From contig NZ_JADZAJ010000032.1 of NCBI RefSeq assembly GCF_020852615.1, forward strand, positions 1-64,000: a stretch of DNA of 64,000 bases, read 5' to 3'. Origin of the DNA: Nitrosomonas sp. (GTDB lineage Bacteria; Pseudomonadota; Gammaproteobacteria; Burkholderiales; Nitrosomonadaceae). Below, piece by piece: positions 53,224 through 63,747 of the stretch (positions within the stretch are counted from its first letter, which is position 1; each line of letters starts with the position of its first letter). The notes under the pieces were generated by a model that was not told the DNA's origin, made no database searches, and saw nothing but the letters and a program-made list of their open reading frames with translations. The position numbers and the translations under genes are program-made.

Positions 53224-54966
53224 ATGCGCACTCTGATTACCTACATCATGGTTTTCCCGAAGCGCAGCGCATTTGTACTGATTGCGCTGCTGCTGGCGGG
53301 TGCCGCTGAAGCACTCAGCCTGACGGCGCTGCTTCCCCTGTTATCCATTGCGGTCGGGGAATCCATTGATTCCAGAATAGGCAAACTGGTGGTCGACCTG
53401 CTGCACCAGGTTGGACTGTCACCCACACTGGAAATCATCCTGCTGGTCATCGTCGGCGGCATGTTTCTCAAGGGAGCCATTCTGCTGCTGACCAACCAGC
53501 AGGTCGGCCATACCGTCGCGCATGTCGCCACCGCGCTGCGGCTGGATCTGATCAAGGCACTGCTTGCCAGCCGCTGGCAATACTATCTGCGCCAGCCCGC
53601 CGGTGCGCTGGCAAACTCGATTGCCACCGAGGCTTACCGTGCCGCCATGGGTTTCGAGCACAGTGTCAACGTGCTGGCACTGGCAATCGAAGCAATGGTA
53701 TACAGCATCGTAGCCATGTTCATTTCCTGGGAAGCCACGCTGGGATCATTACTGATCGGTGCGATCCTGTTCGTAGTATTGAATAAACTGGTCAGGGCAG
53801 CCAAACGCGCCGGAAACAAGCAAACCCACCTGCTGCGCCATCTGCTGACTTATCTGTCTGATGTACTCAGTTCAGTCAAATCCCTGAAAGCCATGGCACG
53901 CGATAATGTGGCCGATGCCATTCTCCACGAACAGACACAACTGCTGGAAAAAGCCACACGCAAGGAAGTCAGCAACCGGGCGGCGCTGCTTGCCTTGCAG
54001 GAACCTATCCTTGCCGCACTGACTGCAAGCGGCCTGTATCTGGCACTGGTGGTATGGAAGCTGTCGTTGCCGGAAGTTATGGTCATGGTGTTTCTGCTCA
54101 CCAGGATTCTGGGATTACTGAATAAAACACAGCGCCGCTACCAGCAGCTCGTCGCGCAGGAAAGCGCTTACTGGGCCTTGCGCAAAGCGGCTGACGAGGC
54201 ACGCATGGAAGCCGAGAAATCCGTCGGCACGCAGATTCCAACGCTGGAACAGAGGATCAGCCTGCGTCACGTTACCTTCAGCTACGGACAAAAAACAATT
54301 CTCAGCGATCTGGCTGTTGAAATTCCGGTTCATTCGTTTACGGTACTGATCGGTTCTTCGGGCGCCGGGAAAAGCACACTGATTGATCTGCTCTGCGGGC
54401 TGGCGGAACTGGAATCCGGCGAAATCCTGATTGACGGTGTATCCTTGCATCAGATCGACATGCGCCGCTGGCGACACATGATTGGCTACGTTTCTCAGGA
54501 TACTGTTTTACTGCATGACACCATCCTGAATAATATCCTCGTGGGTGAGCCTGCAATCAGTACCGAAGATGCGGAACGCGCACTCAGACAGGCCGGTGCG
54601 TGGGACTTCGTCAACTCATTCCCGGAGGGAATGCATACGATGGTCGGCGAGCGTGGCGGGATGCTCTCAGGAGGACAGCGGCAGCGTATCGCCATTGCCC
54701 GGGCACTGGCACATCAGCCGAAGCTCCTGTTACTGGATGAGCCCACCAGCGCGCTGGATCCGGAAAGTGAACACACTATCTGCGCAACACTGCAAAATCT
54801 GGCGAAGGAATTTACGATTGTTGCCGTCTCCCATCAGCCGGCGGTTATTCAGGCGGCAAGCCGGGTATTCATCATCAGTGATGGCAAAGCGGAATTGCTG
54901 TCAAACACGGATGTCCGCCTGTCCGGCAGTACGACGGGCATCACGAATGAGAAAGCAGTGATCTGA
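53224..54966 (+). CDS. ABC exporter, fused permease and ATPase
   Basis: 580 residues. An N-terminal membrane domain with about six helices (first at about 13-40, ALSLTALLPLLSIAVG region) and a C-terminal ATPase: Walker A GSSGAGKSTLIDLL, Q-loop YVSQDTVLLHDTI, signature LSGGQRQRIAIARAL, Walker B LLLLDEPTSAL and the switch His in VAVSHQPAV. It is a type I (MsbA-like) half transporter. The substrate is not evident; lipid, glycan or peptide export are all possible. Its 3' end overlaps the convergent cca gene by 26 bp. Confidence 0.92.
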   Translation: MRTLITYIMVFPKRSAFVLIALLLAGAAEALSLTALLPLLSIAVGESIDSRIGKLVVDLLHQVGLSPTLEIILLVIVGGMFLKGAILLLTNQQVGHTVAHVATALRLDLIKALLASRWQYYLRQPAGALANSIATEAYRAAMGFEHSVNVLALAIEAMVYSIVAMFISWEATLGSLLIGAILFVVLNKLVRAAKRAGNKQTHLLRHLLTYLSDVLSSVKSLKAMARDNVADAILHEQTQLLEKATRKEVSNRAALLALQEPILAALTASGLYLALVVWKLSLPEVMVMVFLLTRILGLLNKTQRRYQQLVAQESAYWALRKAADEARMEAEKSVGTQIPTLEQRISLRHVTFSYGQKTILSDLAVEIPVHSFTVLIGSSGAGKSTLIDLLCGLAELESGEILIDGVSLHQIDMRRWRHMIGYVSQDTVLLHDTILNNILVGEPAISTEDAERALRQAGAWDFVNSFPEGMHTMVGERGGMLSGGQRQRIAIARALAHQPKLLLLDEPTSALDPESEHTICATLQNLAKEFTIVAVSHQPAVIQAASRVFIISDGKAELLSNTDVRLSGSTTGITNEKAVI

Positions 54967-56188
54967 TTTTATCCACCCGGGCAGCGTAAACCTGGCGGTT
55001 GATCCGCATTGGCAAACCGGTTTCCCCGGCGTGTAACCGGCTGATTTTACCGGCGATAGCGCCAGCATCCACACTGGCTGCCGCCTCCAGTGCCCTGCTC
55101 AAATGTTCTGCTTGCGGATAAGGCTTGTCTGCATACCCCAGTCGACCATGAAAATCACTGGCACAAGCCTGTAAAAAAGCGTTAAAACGGGCTTTCTTGC
55201 GATAGGCATCCGTTGCCTGCAACATATCGGCAATGGTACCAGGGCGCAATTCCAGTGCCCGGTGAACCTCACCATGAAAACGCGCCACCAGCAGTGCCAG
55301 ATCCCTGGACTCTCCGGGAACCCGGATGCGCTCGCACAGCGCCGCAGCCAGTTCCACACTGTGTGCCTCATGACCGATATGGCGCGGCCACGCATCAGGC
55401 GGTGTAACTCCTTTGCCCAGATCATGCGTTAACGCGGCAAAACGGACTTCAAGGGGAAAGTGCTTCGAAGCAGCGTAATCAATCACCATCATGACATGAA
55501 TACCGGTATCAACTTCAGGATGGGAATGTACCGGCTGCGGCACACCAAATAATGCATCCACTTCCGGCAAAATACGGGCCAGCGCACCACATTCCCGCAA
55601 AACATGGAACATGCGCGAAGGGTGCTGTTCCATCAGGCCATGGGCGATTTCCTGCCAGACACGCTCCGGCACCAGTGCTTCTGTCTCACCGGTATGGACA
55701 ATCTCTTTCATCAGCTCCAGCGTTTCCGGTGCCACCTGAAAACCGAAGCGTGCCGCAAATCGCGCAACCCGCAGCACCCTTACCGGATCTTCCACAAATG
55801 CGGGACCAATGTGACGCAGAATGCCCTGCTGCAAATCGGCGATACCGCCAAACGGATCAACAATATTGCCAGCTTCATCTTTGGCCATGGCATTGATCGT
55901 CAAATCGCGGCGCGCCAGATCTTCCTGCAAAGTGACACCGGGTGCGGCGTAAACTTCAAATCCCCTGTAACCTCTGGCAATTTTCCGTTCAGTGCGTGCC
56001 AGCGCGTACTGCTCATGTGTTTCAGGATGCAAAAATACCGGAAAATCCTTACCCACCGGACGATAGCCCAGCCGCACCATCTCTTCCGGGCTGGCCCCAA
56101 CCACGACATAATCCTGATCCTTTACCGGCAGCCCCAGCAGCTCGTCCCGTATAGACCCACCCACCCGATAAATTTTTATCTCCGGCAT
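54941..56188 (-). CDS. cca: CCA-adding tRNA nucleotidyltransferase with HD domain
   Basis: 415 residues, class II. The nucleotidyltransferase motif YRVGGSIRDELLG and metal-binding D24xD26 in PVKDQDYVVVG, then RRDLTINAMA and the template motif EDPVRVLRVARFAARFGF. The C-terminal HD phosphohydrolase domain (ALTHDLGKGVTPP) is the E. coli-type extension giving phosphatase and phosphodiesterase activity. It repairs tRNA 3' ends, although both tRNA genes here encode CCA. The start is 1 bp after the slt stop, so the two are probably one operon. Confidence 0.96.
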   Translation of the reverse strand: MPEIKIYRVGGSIRDELLGLPVKDQDYVVVGASPEEMVRLGYRPVGKDFPVFLHPETHEQYALARTERKIARGYRGFEVYAAPGVTLQEDLARRDLTINAMAKDEAGNIVDPFGGIADLQQGILRHIGPAFVEDPVRVLRVARFAARFGFQVAPETLELMKEIVHTGETEALVPERVWQEIAHGLMEQHPSRMFHVLRECGALARILPEVDALFGVPQPVHSHPEVDTGIHVMMVIDYAASKHFPLEVRFAALTHDLGKGVTPPDAWPRHIGHEAHSVELAAALCERIRVPGESRDLALLVARFHGEVHRALELRPGTIADMLQATDAYRKKARFNAFLQACASDFHGRLGYADKPYPQAEHLSRALEAAASVDAGAIAGKISRLHAGETGLPMRINRQVYAARVDKIRSLLSHS

Positions 56189-56189
56189 A

Positions 56190-58097
56190 TCAGTGTTTGG
56201 GTGCTACCGTCCCAAGCCGCTGTTTCAGGGTCGGTTTATTGGCATGGCCGAAATTACTGGCGTAGTACATCGCATTGCTCAGCACGACTTTGACGTAGTC
56301 ACGTGTTTCATTGAACGGGATGGTTTCAGCATAAACTGCACCTTCCAGCGGCCGGATATCCTTCCACTGCTTTGCCCGACCCGGCCCGGCGTTATAGGCA
56401 GCAGCGGCAAGCAACGGCTGATCATCCAGCTGATCCAGCACATGCCTCAGATAGTAGGTCCCCAACTGAAGATTGGTATTGATATCGGTGATCAGACTGG
56501 TACGAAAATCCTGCACTCCCAGTTTACCCGCCACCCATTTGGCGGTTGCCGGCATCAGCTGCATCAACCCGGCAGCTCCGGCACCGGATTTAATATCGGC
56601 GATAAAGCGGCTTTCCTGCCGTATCAATCCGTATACAAACGCTTCATCCAGCTGATTTTGCTGCAGAACAGACCGCATCTGCTCACGATAAGGGGCCAGA
56701 TAACGCAGATTAAAATCATGGTGTGCAACCGTTTTAATGGCCGTGTTGATCACCCGGTCATAAATACCATAACGCTGGGCTACCTTTGCCGCCGCCAGCA
56801 GTTGCTCATCGCTGAAATTCTGTATTGTCCAGATCCACTCGCGATTCGCCTCCACTCTCTGATTCAGCCGGTACAGCGCCAATGCCCGGCGAATTCCCGG
56901 ATTTTGTTCCATGAGGCGGATGGTATTCTGCCCAACCTGCTGCTCGCTTGCCGGAACACTGAGCATTTCACCCAGTTCCTCTCTTGCCATTTGCCCGTAA
57001 AAACTGTGCTCACGGCTCAGGGGAATAAGTAAAGCATTGGCTTCAGAATTTTTTTTATCGACTTTCAATGCACGCGCACGCCAGTAACGCCAGACATCCT
57101 CCTGCTGCATGGTGGCAGGCATCTGACTGATGCTGTCCCGCAGAATTTTCCAGTTACCTTCACGCAACGCTGCGCGCGCTTTCCAGGCATGTTTGATTTC
57201 AGACAGCGGATAGGCGTGTTTGCCCGCCGTCGCTTCTGTAAACCAGTTCAGGGCGCGTGGATCCTGTCGGATTGCTGCCCAATAGGCAAGGTTACCTGTG
57301 AAATAAGACTGATCCGTTTCCGGAAACTGGCCGCGGATTTTCTGCCAGCGAGCCAGCGCCTGATTGGTTTCGCTGCGCAGCAGGCGCAACAGCGCAAACA
57401 GCACAATTTCACGATCGGCACGCGACCGGACTGATACCTGCCGGTCAAGAAAACGTCTGGCATCCTTGATTACCGCACTCAGTTTCTGTAAATCCAGTGC
57501 CTGATACGGGGGCAGATATTGGTTCAAACTTCTGGCCACACTGGTATTTCCTGCTTCCAAAGCCAGCCGGATTCTGGCCCAGATATCCTCTACTGAAAGC
57601 ACGCCGGATTTAATCACTGTCTCAAAGGCATCAGTGCAGCTGGCCGGCATATCACGCCCGGTAAACCAGCGTGTCCGGATCTCTCCACTGGCTGTTCTGT
57701 CCCCCCTGGCCAGCCGGTATCGCAAGGCATAGCATTGCAGGCTGTCCTCACGGTTAACCAGTTTAGGGTATTCCTCAGAAAACAGCGCCCATTGCTGACG
57801 TTTGCCAAGAAGCTGCAGCCAGTCCGCCCGCAGCCTGTCTGCCACAAAACTGCCATCATAGCGTGCCAGAAATGTTTTAACCGTCCCTGTGTCCGCTGTA
57901 TCCAGAGACAGACGCAACTGGAAGTATTCCGCATAAGGTGCCAGCACGTGGTATTTCATACGGCTGACGTACTCGGCAACACGCGCCGCGTTACCTGCCC
58001 GGAAGGCTTCCCGCACTTCCAGGTAATCTTCATCTCCCCCGGCAAACAACAACTGCGCCCAAAATGCCAAAAACAACCCGGCAAGCATCCTGCTCAT
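56190..58097 (-). CDS. slt: Soluble lytic murein transglycosylase Slt
   Basis: 635 residues. Signal peptide MSRMLAGLFLAFWAQLLFAGG, a long alpha-superhelical U-domain (about 25-450), and the C-terminal goose-lysozyme-like SLT domain with catalytic Glu in YGLIRQESRFIADIKSGAG, then GLMQLMPATAKWVA and AAAYNAGPGRAKQW. It cleaves glycan strands to 1,6-anhydro products in the periplasm. Upstream, between it and gdhA, is a perfect inverted repeat. Confidence 0.95.
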   Translation of the reverse strand: MSRMLAGLFLAFWAQLLFAGGDEDYLEVREAFRAGNAARVAEYVSRMKYHVLAPYAEYFQLRLSLDTADTGTVKTFLARYDGSFVADRLRADWLQLLGKRQQWALFSEEYPKLVNREDSLQCYALRYRLARGDRTASGEIRTRWFTGRDMPASCTDAFETVIKSGVLSVEDIWARIRLALEAGNTSVARSLNQYLPPYQALDLQKLSAVIKDARRFLDRQVSVRSRADREIVLFALLRLLRSETNQALARWQKIRGQFPETDQSYFTGNLAYWAAIRQDPRALNWFTEATAGKHAYPLSEIKHAWKARAALREGNWKILRDSISQMPATMQQEDVWRYWRARALKVDKKNSEANALLIPLSREHSFYGQMAREELGEMLSVPASEQQVGQNTIRLMEQNPGIRRALALYRLNQRVEANREWIWTIQNFSDEQLLAAAKVAQRYGIYDRVINTAIKTVAHHDFNLRYLAPYREQMRSVLQQNQLDEAFVYGLIRQESRFIADIKSGAGAAGLMQLMPATAKWVAGKLGVQDFRTSLITDINTNLQLGTYYLRHVLDQLDDQPLLAAAAYNAGPGRAKQWKDIRPLEGAVYAETIPFNETRDYVKVVLSNAMYYASNFGHANKPTLKQRLGTVAPKH

Positions 58098-58144
58098 AAC
58101 TTAACCCGTTTATCCAAAACCATGATCTGTACTGAAACAATGCG

Positions 58145-58193
58145 TAAGGCACCTCTGCCTGAACCCTCCACTCGTTCGTGCAGAGGTGCCTTA
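58145..58193. repeat. Perfect 14-bp inverted repeat, possible MITE-like remnant
   Basis: TAAGGCACCTCTGC (58145-58158) and GCAGAGGTGCCTTA (58180-58193) are exact reverse complements around a 21-nt spacer. It lies between gdhA and slt, with no T tract, so it is a poor terminator. The symmetry, starting and ending in TA, resembles fused ends of a small transposable element. The remaining 58098-58344 holds only a small CACAT/ATGTG palindrome near 58246. Confidence 0.8.
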
Positions 58194-58344
58194 ACCGCAC
58201 AGCCAGCTGTTCAGCCGGCAATTGTTTCAACAAACCCAGCCTACAGAGGAAATCACATATTCATGTGACAATAAAAGGGGGTATCGTTCATCTTTTCCTG
58301 CCGGGATCCACTCATTCAGAAAGCAATACAACTTATTTTTATGA

Positions 58345-59688
58345 TCAGATAACCCCTTGCGCCAGCATGGCTTCGGCCACTTTCACGAATCCGGCAATAT
58401 TTGCACCATCCACATAATTGACTGTGCCATCCGGTTTTTTGCCGTACTGGGTACAGGAACAGTGAATGGCGCGCATGATTTCCTGTAATCGCATATCAAC
58501 TTCTCCACTGGTCCAGGAAAGCCGCATTGCCTGCTGACTCATTTCCAGGCCTGAGGTAGCCACCCCGCCCGCATTACTTGCCTTGCCCGGTGCAAACAAC
58601 ACATTCGCATGCTGGAACCGTTCAATCGCTCCCGCAGTACTTGGCATATTGGCACCTTCGGCTACACAGCTCACCCCGTTTTTGACCAGTGCAGCCGCAT
58701 CATGCTCGTTCAGTTCATTCTGCGTCGCGCAAGGCAAGGCAACATCCACCGGCACATGCCACGGCCTCTCACCCGGAAGAAATTGTGCTCCAATCCGTTC
58801 AGCGTACTCATTGACACGACCATAAAGGCGATTTTTGACTTCAGCCAGAATGACCAGTTTTTCAGGTGTAAATCCGGCATCATCTACTACCGTACCGCTT
58901 GAATCTGAAATAGTGACAACTTTGGCACCCAGTGACATAGCTTTATCAATGGCAAACTGTGCCACATTTCCCGAGCCGGACACCGATACCCGCAAGCCTT
59001 TCAGTGAACGACCGGCATGATTCAGCATTTCTTCAGCAAAATAAACCAGACCATAACCTGTCGCTTCCGGTCGCAGCAATGATCCTCCGAAACTCAATCC
59101 CTTACCTGTAAACACGCAATCTGCCCGGTTAGTCAGTTTCTTGACCATCCCGGCCATATATCCAACTTCCCGGCCCCCCACACCAATATCCCCGGCCGGC
59201 ACATCAGTATCGGCTCCAACATGCCGGAACAACTCAGCCGCATACGCCTGACAAAAACGCATGATTTCCCCAGGACTTTTACCTTTTGGATCAAAATCCG
59301 ACCCTCCTTTACCGCCCCCCATCGGCAGCGTTGTCAGTGCATTCTTGAATGTCTGTTCAAATGAAAGGAATTTAAGAATGGAAAGATTGACAGACGGGTG
59401 GAAGCGCGTACCTCCTTTATATGGTCCGATCGCCGAGTTGTACTGAATACGGTACCCGCGGTTCACTTTAACCTCACCACGATCATCAGTCCATGCCACC
59501 CGGAATATGATCACGCGTTCCGGTTCAATCAGCCGATCCAGCAATCCCTGTTCAGCATATCGGGAATGCTCGACAATAAACGGCCACAAACTTTCGATCA
59601 CTTCTGAAACAGCTTGCAGAAACTCAGGTTGCCCCGGATTCCTCTCGGAAACGTATTGCTTGAACTCCTCGATACTGCCGTACTTCAT
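58345..59688 (-). CDS. gdhA: Glutamate dehydrogenase, NADP-type
   Basis: 447 residues, matching E. coli GdhA. Substrate and catalytic motifs are PYKGGTRFHPSVNLSILKFL, LPMGGGKGGSDFDPKGKS (Lys) and the nucleotide fold VSVSGSGNVAQFAIDKAMSLG. It assimilates ammonium onto 2-oxoglutarate. ATG 59688 has AAGGGG 6 nt upstream; the ATG two codons earlier directly abuts that site, and a longer frame from 59778 adds residues not seen in the family. The 291-bp gap to metH carries its promoter, which I cannot place. Confidence 0.96.
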   Translation of the reverse strand: MKYGSIEEFKQYVSERNPGQPEFLQAVSEVIESLWPFIVEHSRYAEQGLLDRLIEPERVIIFRVAWTDDRGEVKVNRGYRIQYNSAIGPYKGGTRFHPSVNLSILKFLSFEQTFKNALTTLPMGGGKGGSDFDPKGKSPGEIMRFCQAYAAELFRHVGADTDVPAGDIGVGGREVGYMAGMVKKLTNRADCVFTGKGLSFGGSLLRPEATGYGLVYFAEEMLNHAGRSLKGLRVSVSGSGNVAQFAIDKAMSLGAKVVTISDSSGTVVDDAGFTPEKLVILAEVKNRLYGRVNEYAERIGAQFLPGERPWHVPVDVALPCATQNELNEHDAAALVKNGVSCVAEGANMPSTAGAIERFQHANVLFAPGKASNAGGVATSGLEMSQQAMRLSWTSGEVDMRLQEIMRAIHCSCTQYGKKPDGTVNYVDGANIAGFVKVAEAMLAQGVI

Positions 59689-59964
59689 CTCCATCCCCTT
59701 CCGTAAATTAATGTAATAGTAAGTGCTCAAAGAAACCGGCCGCCCGACATACGGCTGATAATCATCGCAAAATTTCACTGATTACGGGGAAGTTTGCAAG
59801 CCATTTCTGAAAAAAAACTAAAGGGATGGAAACCGGTTGCGACAATCAACCCATCCTGTCGGCAAGACAAAATCGGCTGTCAAATAAATCCGTTATAAAA
59901 CAGATGGATGTTCAGCAATATCCTGCCAGAGAAACTGCTGGCCAGCCGGTTGACAAAAACAATG

Positions 59965-59992
59965 ATCAACGCTTATAGATCAGCGCTCATAG
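59965..59992. repeat. 14-bp tandem duplication over the metH stop
   Basis: ATCAACGCTTATAG is directly followed by ATCAGCGCTCATAG (12/14 identical). The second unit contains the metH stop codon (59980-59982, read on the minus strand), so the first looks like a duplicated tail. Confidence 0.55.
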
Positions 59993-62900
59993 GCCAGAAT
60001 AGGGGCCAGCCAGCGTTCTGCCTCCTCCAGGGTCCAGCCTTTGCGCCTTGCGTAATCCTCGACCTGATCTTTACCGATTTTCCCGACTGCAAAATAATCA
60101 GATTCGGGGTGGGAAAGATAAAAACCGGAAACCGCTGCGGTTGGCACCATGGCAAAAGCTTCCGTTACAATGATTCCACTGCGTTTTTCTGCTTCCAGCA
60201 GAGCAAACAGCGGTCCTTTTTCGGTATGGTCAGGGCAGGCGGGATAACCCGGTGCCGGGCGAATTCCCACATATTGCTCGTCGATCAGCTGTTCATTGCC
60301 AAGGCTCTCGTCTTTTACGTACCCCCAGAATTCCCGCCGCACCCGTGCATGCATGTGCTCTGCGAATGCTTCAGCCAGACGGTCAGCCAGTGCTTTCAGG
60401 ATGATTGCACTGTAATCATCATTTGCCGCCTCGAAGGCGCGCACCCGCTCATCAATACCGAAACCGGAGCTGACTGCGAACAAACCGATGGTGTCATCTA
60501 TCCCGGTTTCACGCGGAGCGATGAAATCGGCCAGGGCCAGATTGGGACGCCCTGCCGGCTTGGCTGTCTGCTGCCGCAGGGAATGCCAGGTCATAACCAC
60601 TTTGCCGCGACTGCGATCGGCATAAATCTCGATGTCATCGCCATTGACGGTATTGGCCGGAAACAGACCGATGACGGCATTGGCTGAGAGCCATTTCTGC
60701 TCGACGATCTTCTTGAGCATGGTCTGGGCATCACGAAACAGATTGCTCGCCGCTTCGCCGACAACCTCATCCTGCAGAATAGCGGGGTAACGCCCGTGCA
60801 GTTCCCACGCCTGGAAGAACGGTGTCCAGTCGATGTACGGAACCAGCGTTTCCAGCGGATAGCTGTTCAGTGTGCGCAGCCCCAGAAAATCCGGAGCTGG
60901 TGGCGTGTAACGGCTCCAGTCGGTTTTGAACGCGTTGGCCCGGGCTTCCTCAAATGTAAGCAATTTGGATGGCCCTTTTTTATTTTTATGCTGTGCCCGG
61001 TTCTTTTCCTGCTCGGCCTTAACCTGCTCAATATAACTGTCACGCTGATCCTGTGACATCAGATTGCTGCACACTCCAACAGCCCGGCTGGCATCCGGCA
61101 CCCAGACAGTCACCCCGCTGTAATGCGGAGCAATTTTGACTGATGTATGCACACGCGAAGTGGTTGCGCCACCAATCAGCAGAGGAATGGTGAACTTCTC
61201 ACGTTCCATTTCTTTCGCCACATGCGCCATTTCTTCCAGCGAAGGGGTAATCAGGCCGGACAGACCAATCATGTCAGCCTGTTCACGACGCGCCATTTCC
61301 AGGATCTGGGCACTGGGCACCATCACGCCCATATTGATGACTTCAAAATTATTGCACTGCAACACAACGGAAACGATGTTTTTACCAATATCGTGCACAT
61401 CCCCCTTGACCGTGGCAATCACCAGCTTGCCCTTGGGCTTGCTGTCACCGGAAATCTTTTTCTCTGCCTCGATGTATGGCAGCAGATGGGCAACCGCCTG
61501 CTTCATCACGCGCGCCGATTTAACCACCTGCGGCAGAAACATTTTGCCGGCACCAAACAGGTCACCGACCACATTCATGCCATCCATCAGCGGGCCTTCG
61601 ATCACCTCGATCGGCTTGCCGCCCTGACTGATGATTTCCTGCCGGACAATCTCGGTATCTTCAACAATGTAAGTACTGATCCCCCTGACCAGCGCATGGA
61701 TCAGGCGCTGCCGTACCGGTTCATCACGCCAGGCAAGATCCTCAATCTGTTCCTTTTTTTGTCCCCTGAAGTGTTCTGCAAACTCCACCAGACGTTCTGT
61801 CGCATCCGGCCGCCGGTTCAGCAACACATCCTCAACATGTTCCAGCAGATCAGGGGGAATATCGGAATACACCCCCAGCTGGCCGGCGTTGACAATCCCC
61901 ATGGTCATCCCCGCTTTAACCGCGTAATACAGGAAGGCAGTATGAATCGCCTCGCGGATCGGTTCATTACCGCGAAATGAGAAAGACACATTGGAAACAC
62001 CACCGCTCACTTTAGCGTAAGGCAGTGTTTGCCGGATGATGCGGGTAGCCTCGATGAAGTCCACCGCGTAGTTACTGTGCTCCTCAATACCCGTGGCAAT
62101 CGCAAAAATGTTGGGGTCAAAGATAATATCTTCGGGTGGGAAATCAGCCTGCTCAATCAGCGTATGGTAGCTGCGTGTACAGATGCCCACCTTGCGCTGC
62201 AAGGTATCGGCCTGCCCGGTCTCATCGAAAGCCATCACAATCACCGCGGCTCCATAACGGCGTGCCAGCCTGGCGTGGTGCAGAAATTCCGCTTCCCCTT
62301 CCTTGAGACTGATCGAGTTAATGATTGCCTTGCCCTGAATGCATTTCAGACCCGCTTCAATTACTGTCCATTTGCTGGAATCGAGCATGATCGGCAACCG
62401 GCAGATATCCGGTTCAGCGGCCACCAGATTCAGAAAGGTCACCATCGCCTTTTGCGAATCCAGCATTGCCTCATCCATGTTGATATCAATAATCTGCGCA
62501 CCGTTTTCCACCTGACTGCGCGCCACCGCCAGTCCTTCGGTGTAATTGCCGTTGAGAATCAGCCGGGCAAATGCCTTGGAACCGGTGACGTTGGTACGCT
62601 CCCCCACATTGACGAACAGGGAATGCTCATCAATATTGAGGGGCTCAAGACCGGAAAGCCGTAATTTTTTGGGAATATCAGGCAGCCTGCGCGGTGGAAT
62701 CTCCCGGATCGCTTCAGCAATGGCAGCGATATGCTTCGGCGTGGTGCCACAACACCCGCCAACAATATTGACGAACCCCGACTGTGCAAAATCTTTGATC
62801 AGCCGCGCAGTATATTCCGGTGTCTCGTCATAGCCGGTTTCAGCCAGTGGATTAGGCAGGCCAGCATTGGGGTGCGCGCTGGTAAAAACCTCGGCCACAT

Positions 62901-63693
62901 TGGATAATTCCTCCACATACGGGCGCATCAGTTCCGCTCCCAGCGCACAGTTGATCCCTACCGAGAGAGGGCGCGCATGCCGTACCGAATTCCAGAAAGC
63001 TTCCGGTGTCTGCCCGGAAAGGTTACGCCCGGAAGCATCAGTGATCGTGACTGAAATCATCACCGGCAGACGTAATCCGTGCGTTTCAAAATACTGGTCA
63101 ATGGCAAATAACGCTGCCTTGGCATTCAGCGTATCGAAAATGGTTTCGACCAGTAAAATATCCGCACCGCCATCAACCAGCCCGCGCACCGATTCGGTAT
63201 AGCTTTCCACCAGACTGTCAAATGTGATGGCGCGAAATCCGGGATCATTGACATCCGGTGAAATCGAAGCTGTTTTGGTGGTAGGCCCGATCACACCGGC
63301 AACAAAACGGGGCTTTCCCGGTAGTTTTGCTTCTATCGCCCGTGCTTCCTCACACGCCAGACGTGCGCCCGCCACATTCAGCTCGTAAACCAGGTCTTCC
63401 ATGTGGTAATCAGCCATTGAAGGCGCATTCGAGTTGAATGTATTGGTCTCGATGATATCCGACCCGGCTTCGAGATAAGCGCGATGAATGGCGCGGATCC
63501 CCTCCGGTCTGGTCAGACAGAGCAGGTCGTTATTACCTCTGAGATCATGCGGGAAATCAGCAAAACGCTCGCCCCGGTAGTCTGCTTCAGTCAGCTTGTA
63601 GCTCTGGATCATCGTCCCCATGGCACCATCGAGCAATACGATGCGCTCGGCCAGTAACTGTTTCAGCAAATCAGCACGTTCATGCATAGTCAT
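59980..63693 (-). CDS. metH: Cobalamin-dependent methionine synthase MetH
   Basis: 1237 residues, full length. Homocysteine domain (about 1-335) with [13 protein letters not shown] zinc cysteines; methyl-THF domain (about 355-620; [14 protein letters not shown]); cobalamin domain (about 650-890) with [12 protein letters not shown], whose His ligates cobalt; and the C-terminal reactivation domain (about 900-1237) with [15 protein letters not shown] for SAM binding. It makes methionine from homocysteine and 5-methyl-THF and needs B12. The 54-bp gap upstream is too short for a cobalamin riboswitch. gltX lies directly upstream on the same strand. Confidence 0.97.
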   Translation of the reverse strand: MTMHERADLLKQLLAERIVLLDGAMGTMIQSYKLTEADYRGERFADFPHDLRGNNDLLCLTRPEGIRAIHRAYLEAGSDIIETNTFNSNAPSMADYHMEDLVYELNVAGARLACEEARAIEAKLPGKPRFVAGVIGPTTKTASISPDVNDPGFRAITFDSLVESYTESVRGLVDGGADILLVETIFDTLNAKAALFAIDQYFETHGLRLPVMISVTITDASGRNLSGQTPEAFWNSVRHARPLSVGINCALGAELMRPYVEELSNVAEVFTSAHPNAGLPNPLAETGYDETPEYTARLIKDFAQSGFVNIVGGCCGTTPKHIAAIAEAIREIPPRRLPDIPKKLRLSGLEPLNIDEHSLFVNVGERTNVTGSKAFARLILNGNYTEGLAVARSQVENGAQIIDINMDEAMLDSQKAMVTFLNLVAAEPDICRLPIMLDSSKWTVIEAGLKCIQGKAIINSISLKEGEAEFLHHARLARRYGAAVIVMAFDETGQADTLQRKVGICTRSYHTLIEQADFPPEDIIFDPNIFAIATGIEEHSNYAVDFIEATRIIRQTLPYAKVSGGVSNVSFSFRGNEPIREAIHTAFLYYAVKAGMTMGIVNAGQLGVYSDIPPDLLEHVEDVLLNRRPDATERLVEFAEHFRGQKKEQIEDLAWRDEPVRQRLIHALVRGISTYIVEDTEIVRQEIISQGGKPIEVIEGPLMDGMNVVGDLFGAGKMFLPQVVKSARVMKQAVAHLLPYIEAEKKISGDSKPKGKLVIATVKGDVHDIGKNIVSVVLQCNNFEVINMGVMVPSAQILEMARREQADMIGLSGLITPSLEEMAHVAKEMEREKFTIPLLIGGATTSRVHTSVKIAPHYSGVTVWVPDASRAVGVCSNLMSQDQRDSYIEQVKAEQEKNRAQHKNKKGPSKLLTFEEARANAFKTDWSRYTPPAPDFLGLRTLNSYPLETLVPYIDWTPFFQAWELHGRYPAILQDEVVGEAASNLFRDAQTMLKKIVEQKWLSANAVIGLFPANTVNGDDIEIYADRSRGKVVMTWHSLRQQTAKPAGRPNLALADFIAPRETGIDDTIGLFAVSSGFGIDERVRAFEAANDDYSAIILKALADRLAEAFAEHMHARVRREFWGYVKDESLGNEQLIDEQYVGIRPAPGYPACPDHTEKGPLFALLEAEKRSGIIVTEAFAMVPTAAVSGFYLSHPESDYFAVGKIGKDQVEDYARRKGWTLEEAERWLAPILAYER

Positions 63694-63747
63694 AACAGAC
63701 CTTCAGGTTGAAATTGTTCAGTCAGTGAAAACAAAACGGGGGAGATT

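Noticed and set aside
61147-61980. 277-codon plus-strand frame opposite metH
   Set aside because: Shadow of the cobalamin-binding region of metH, rich in His/Gln as expected for an antisense frame.
63694-63747. Possible cobalamin riboswitch before metH
   Set aside because: Only 54 bp separate metH from gltX, far too short for the riboswitch fold.
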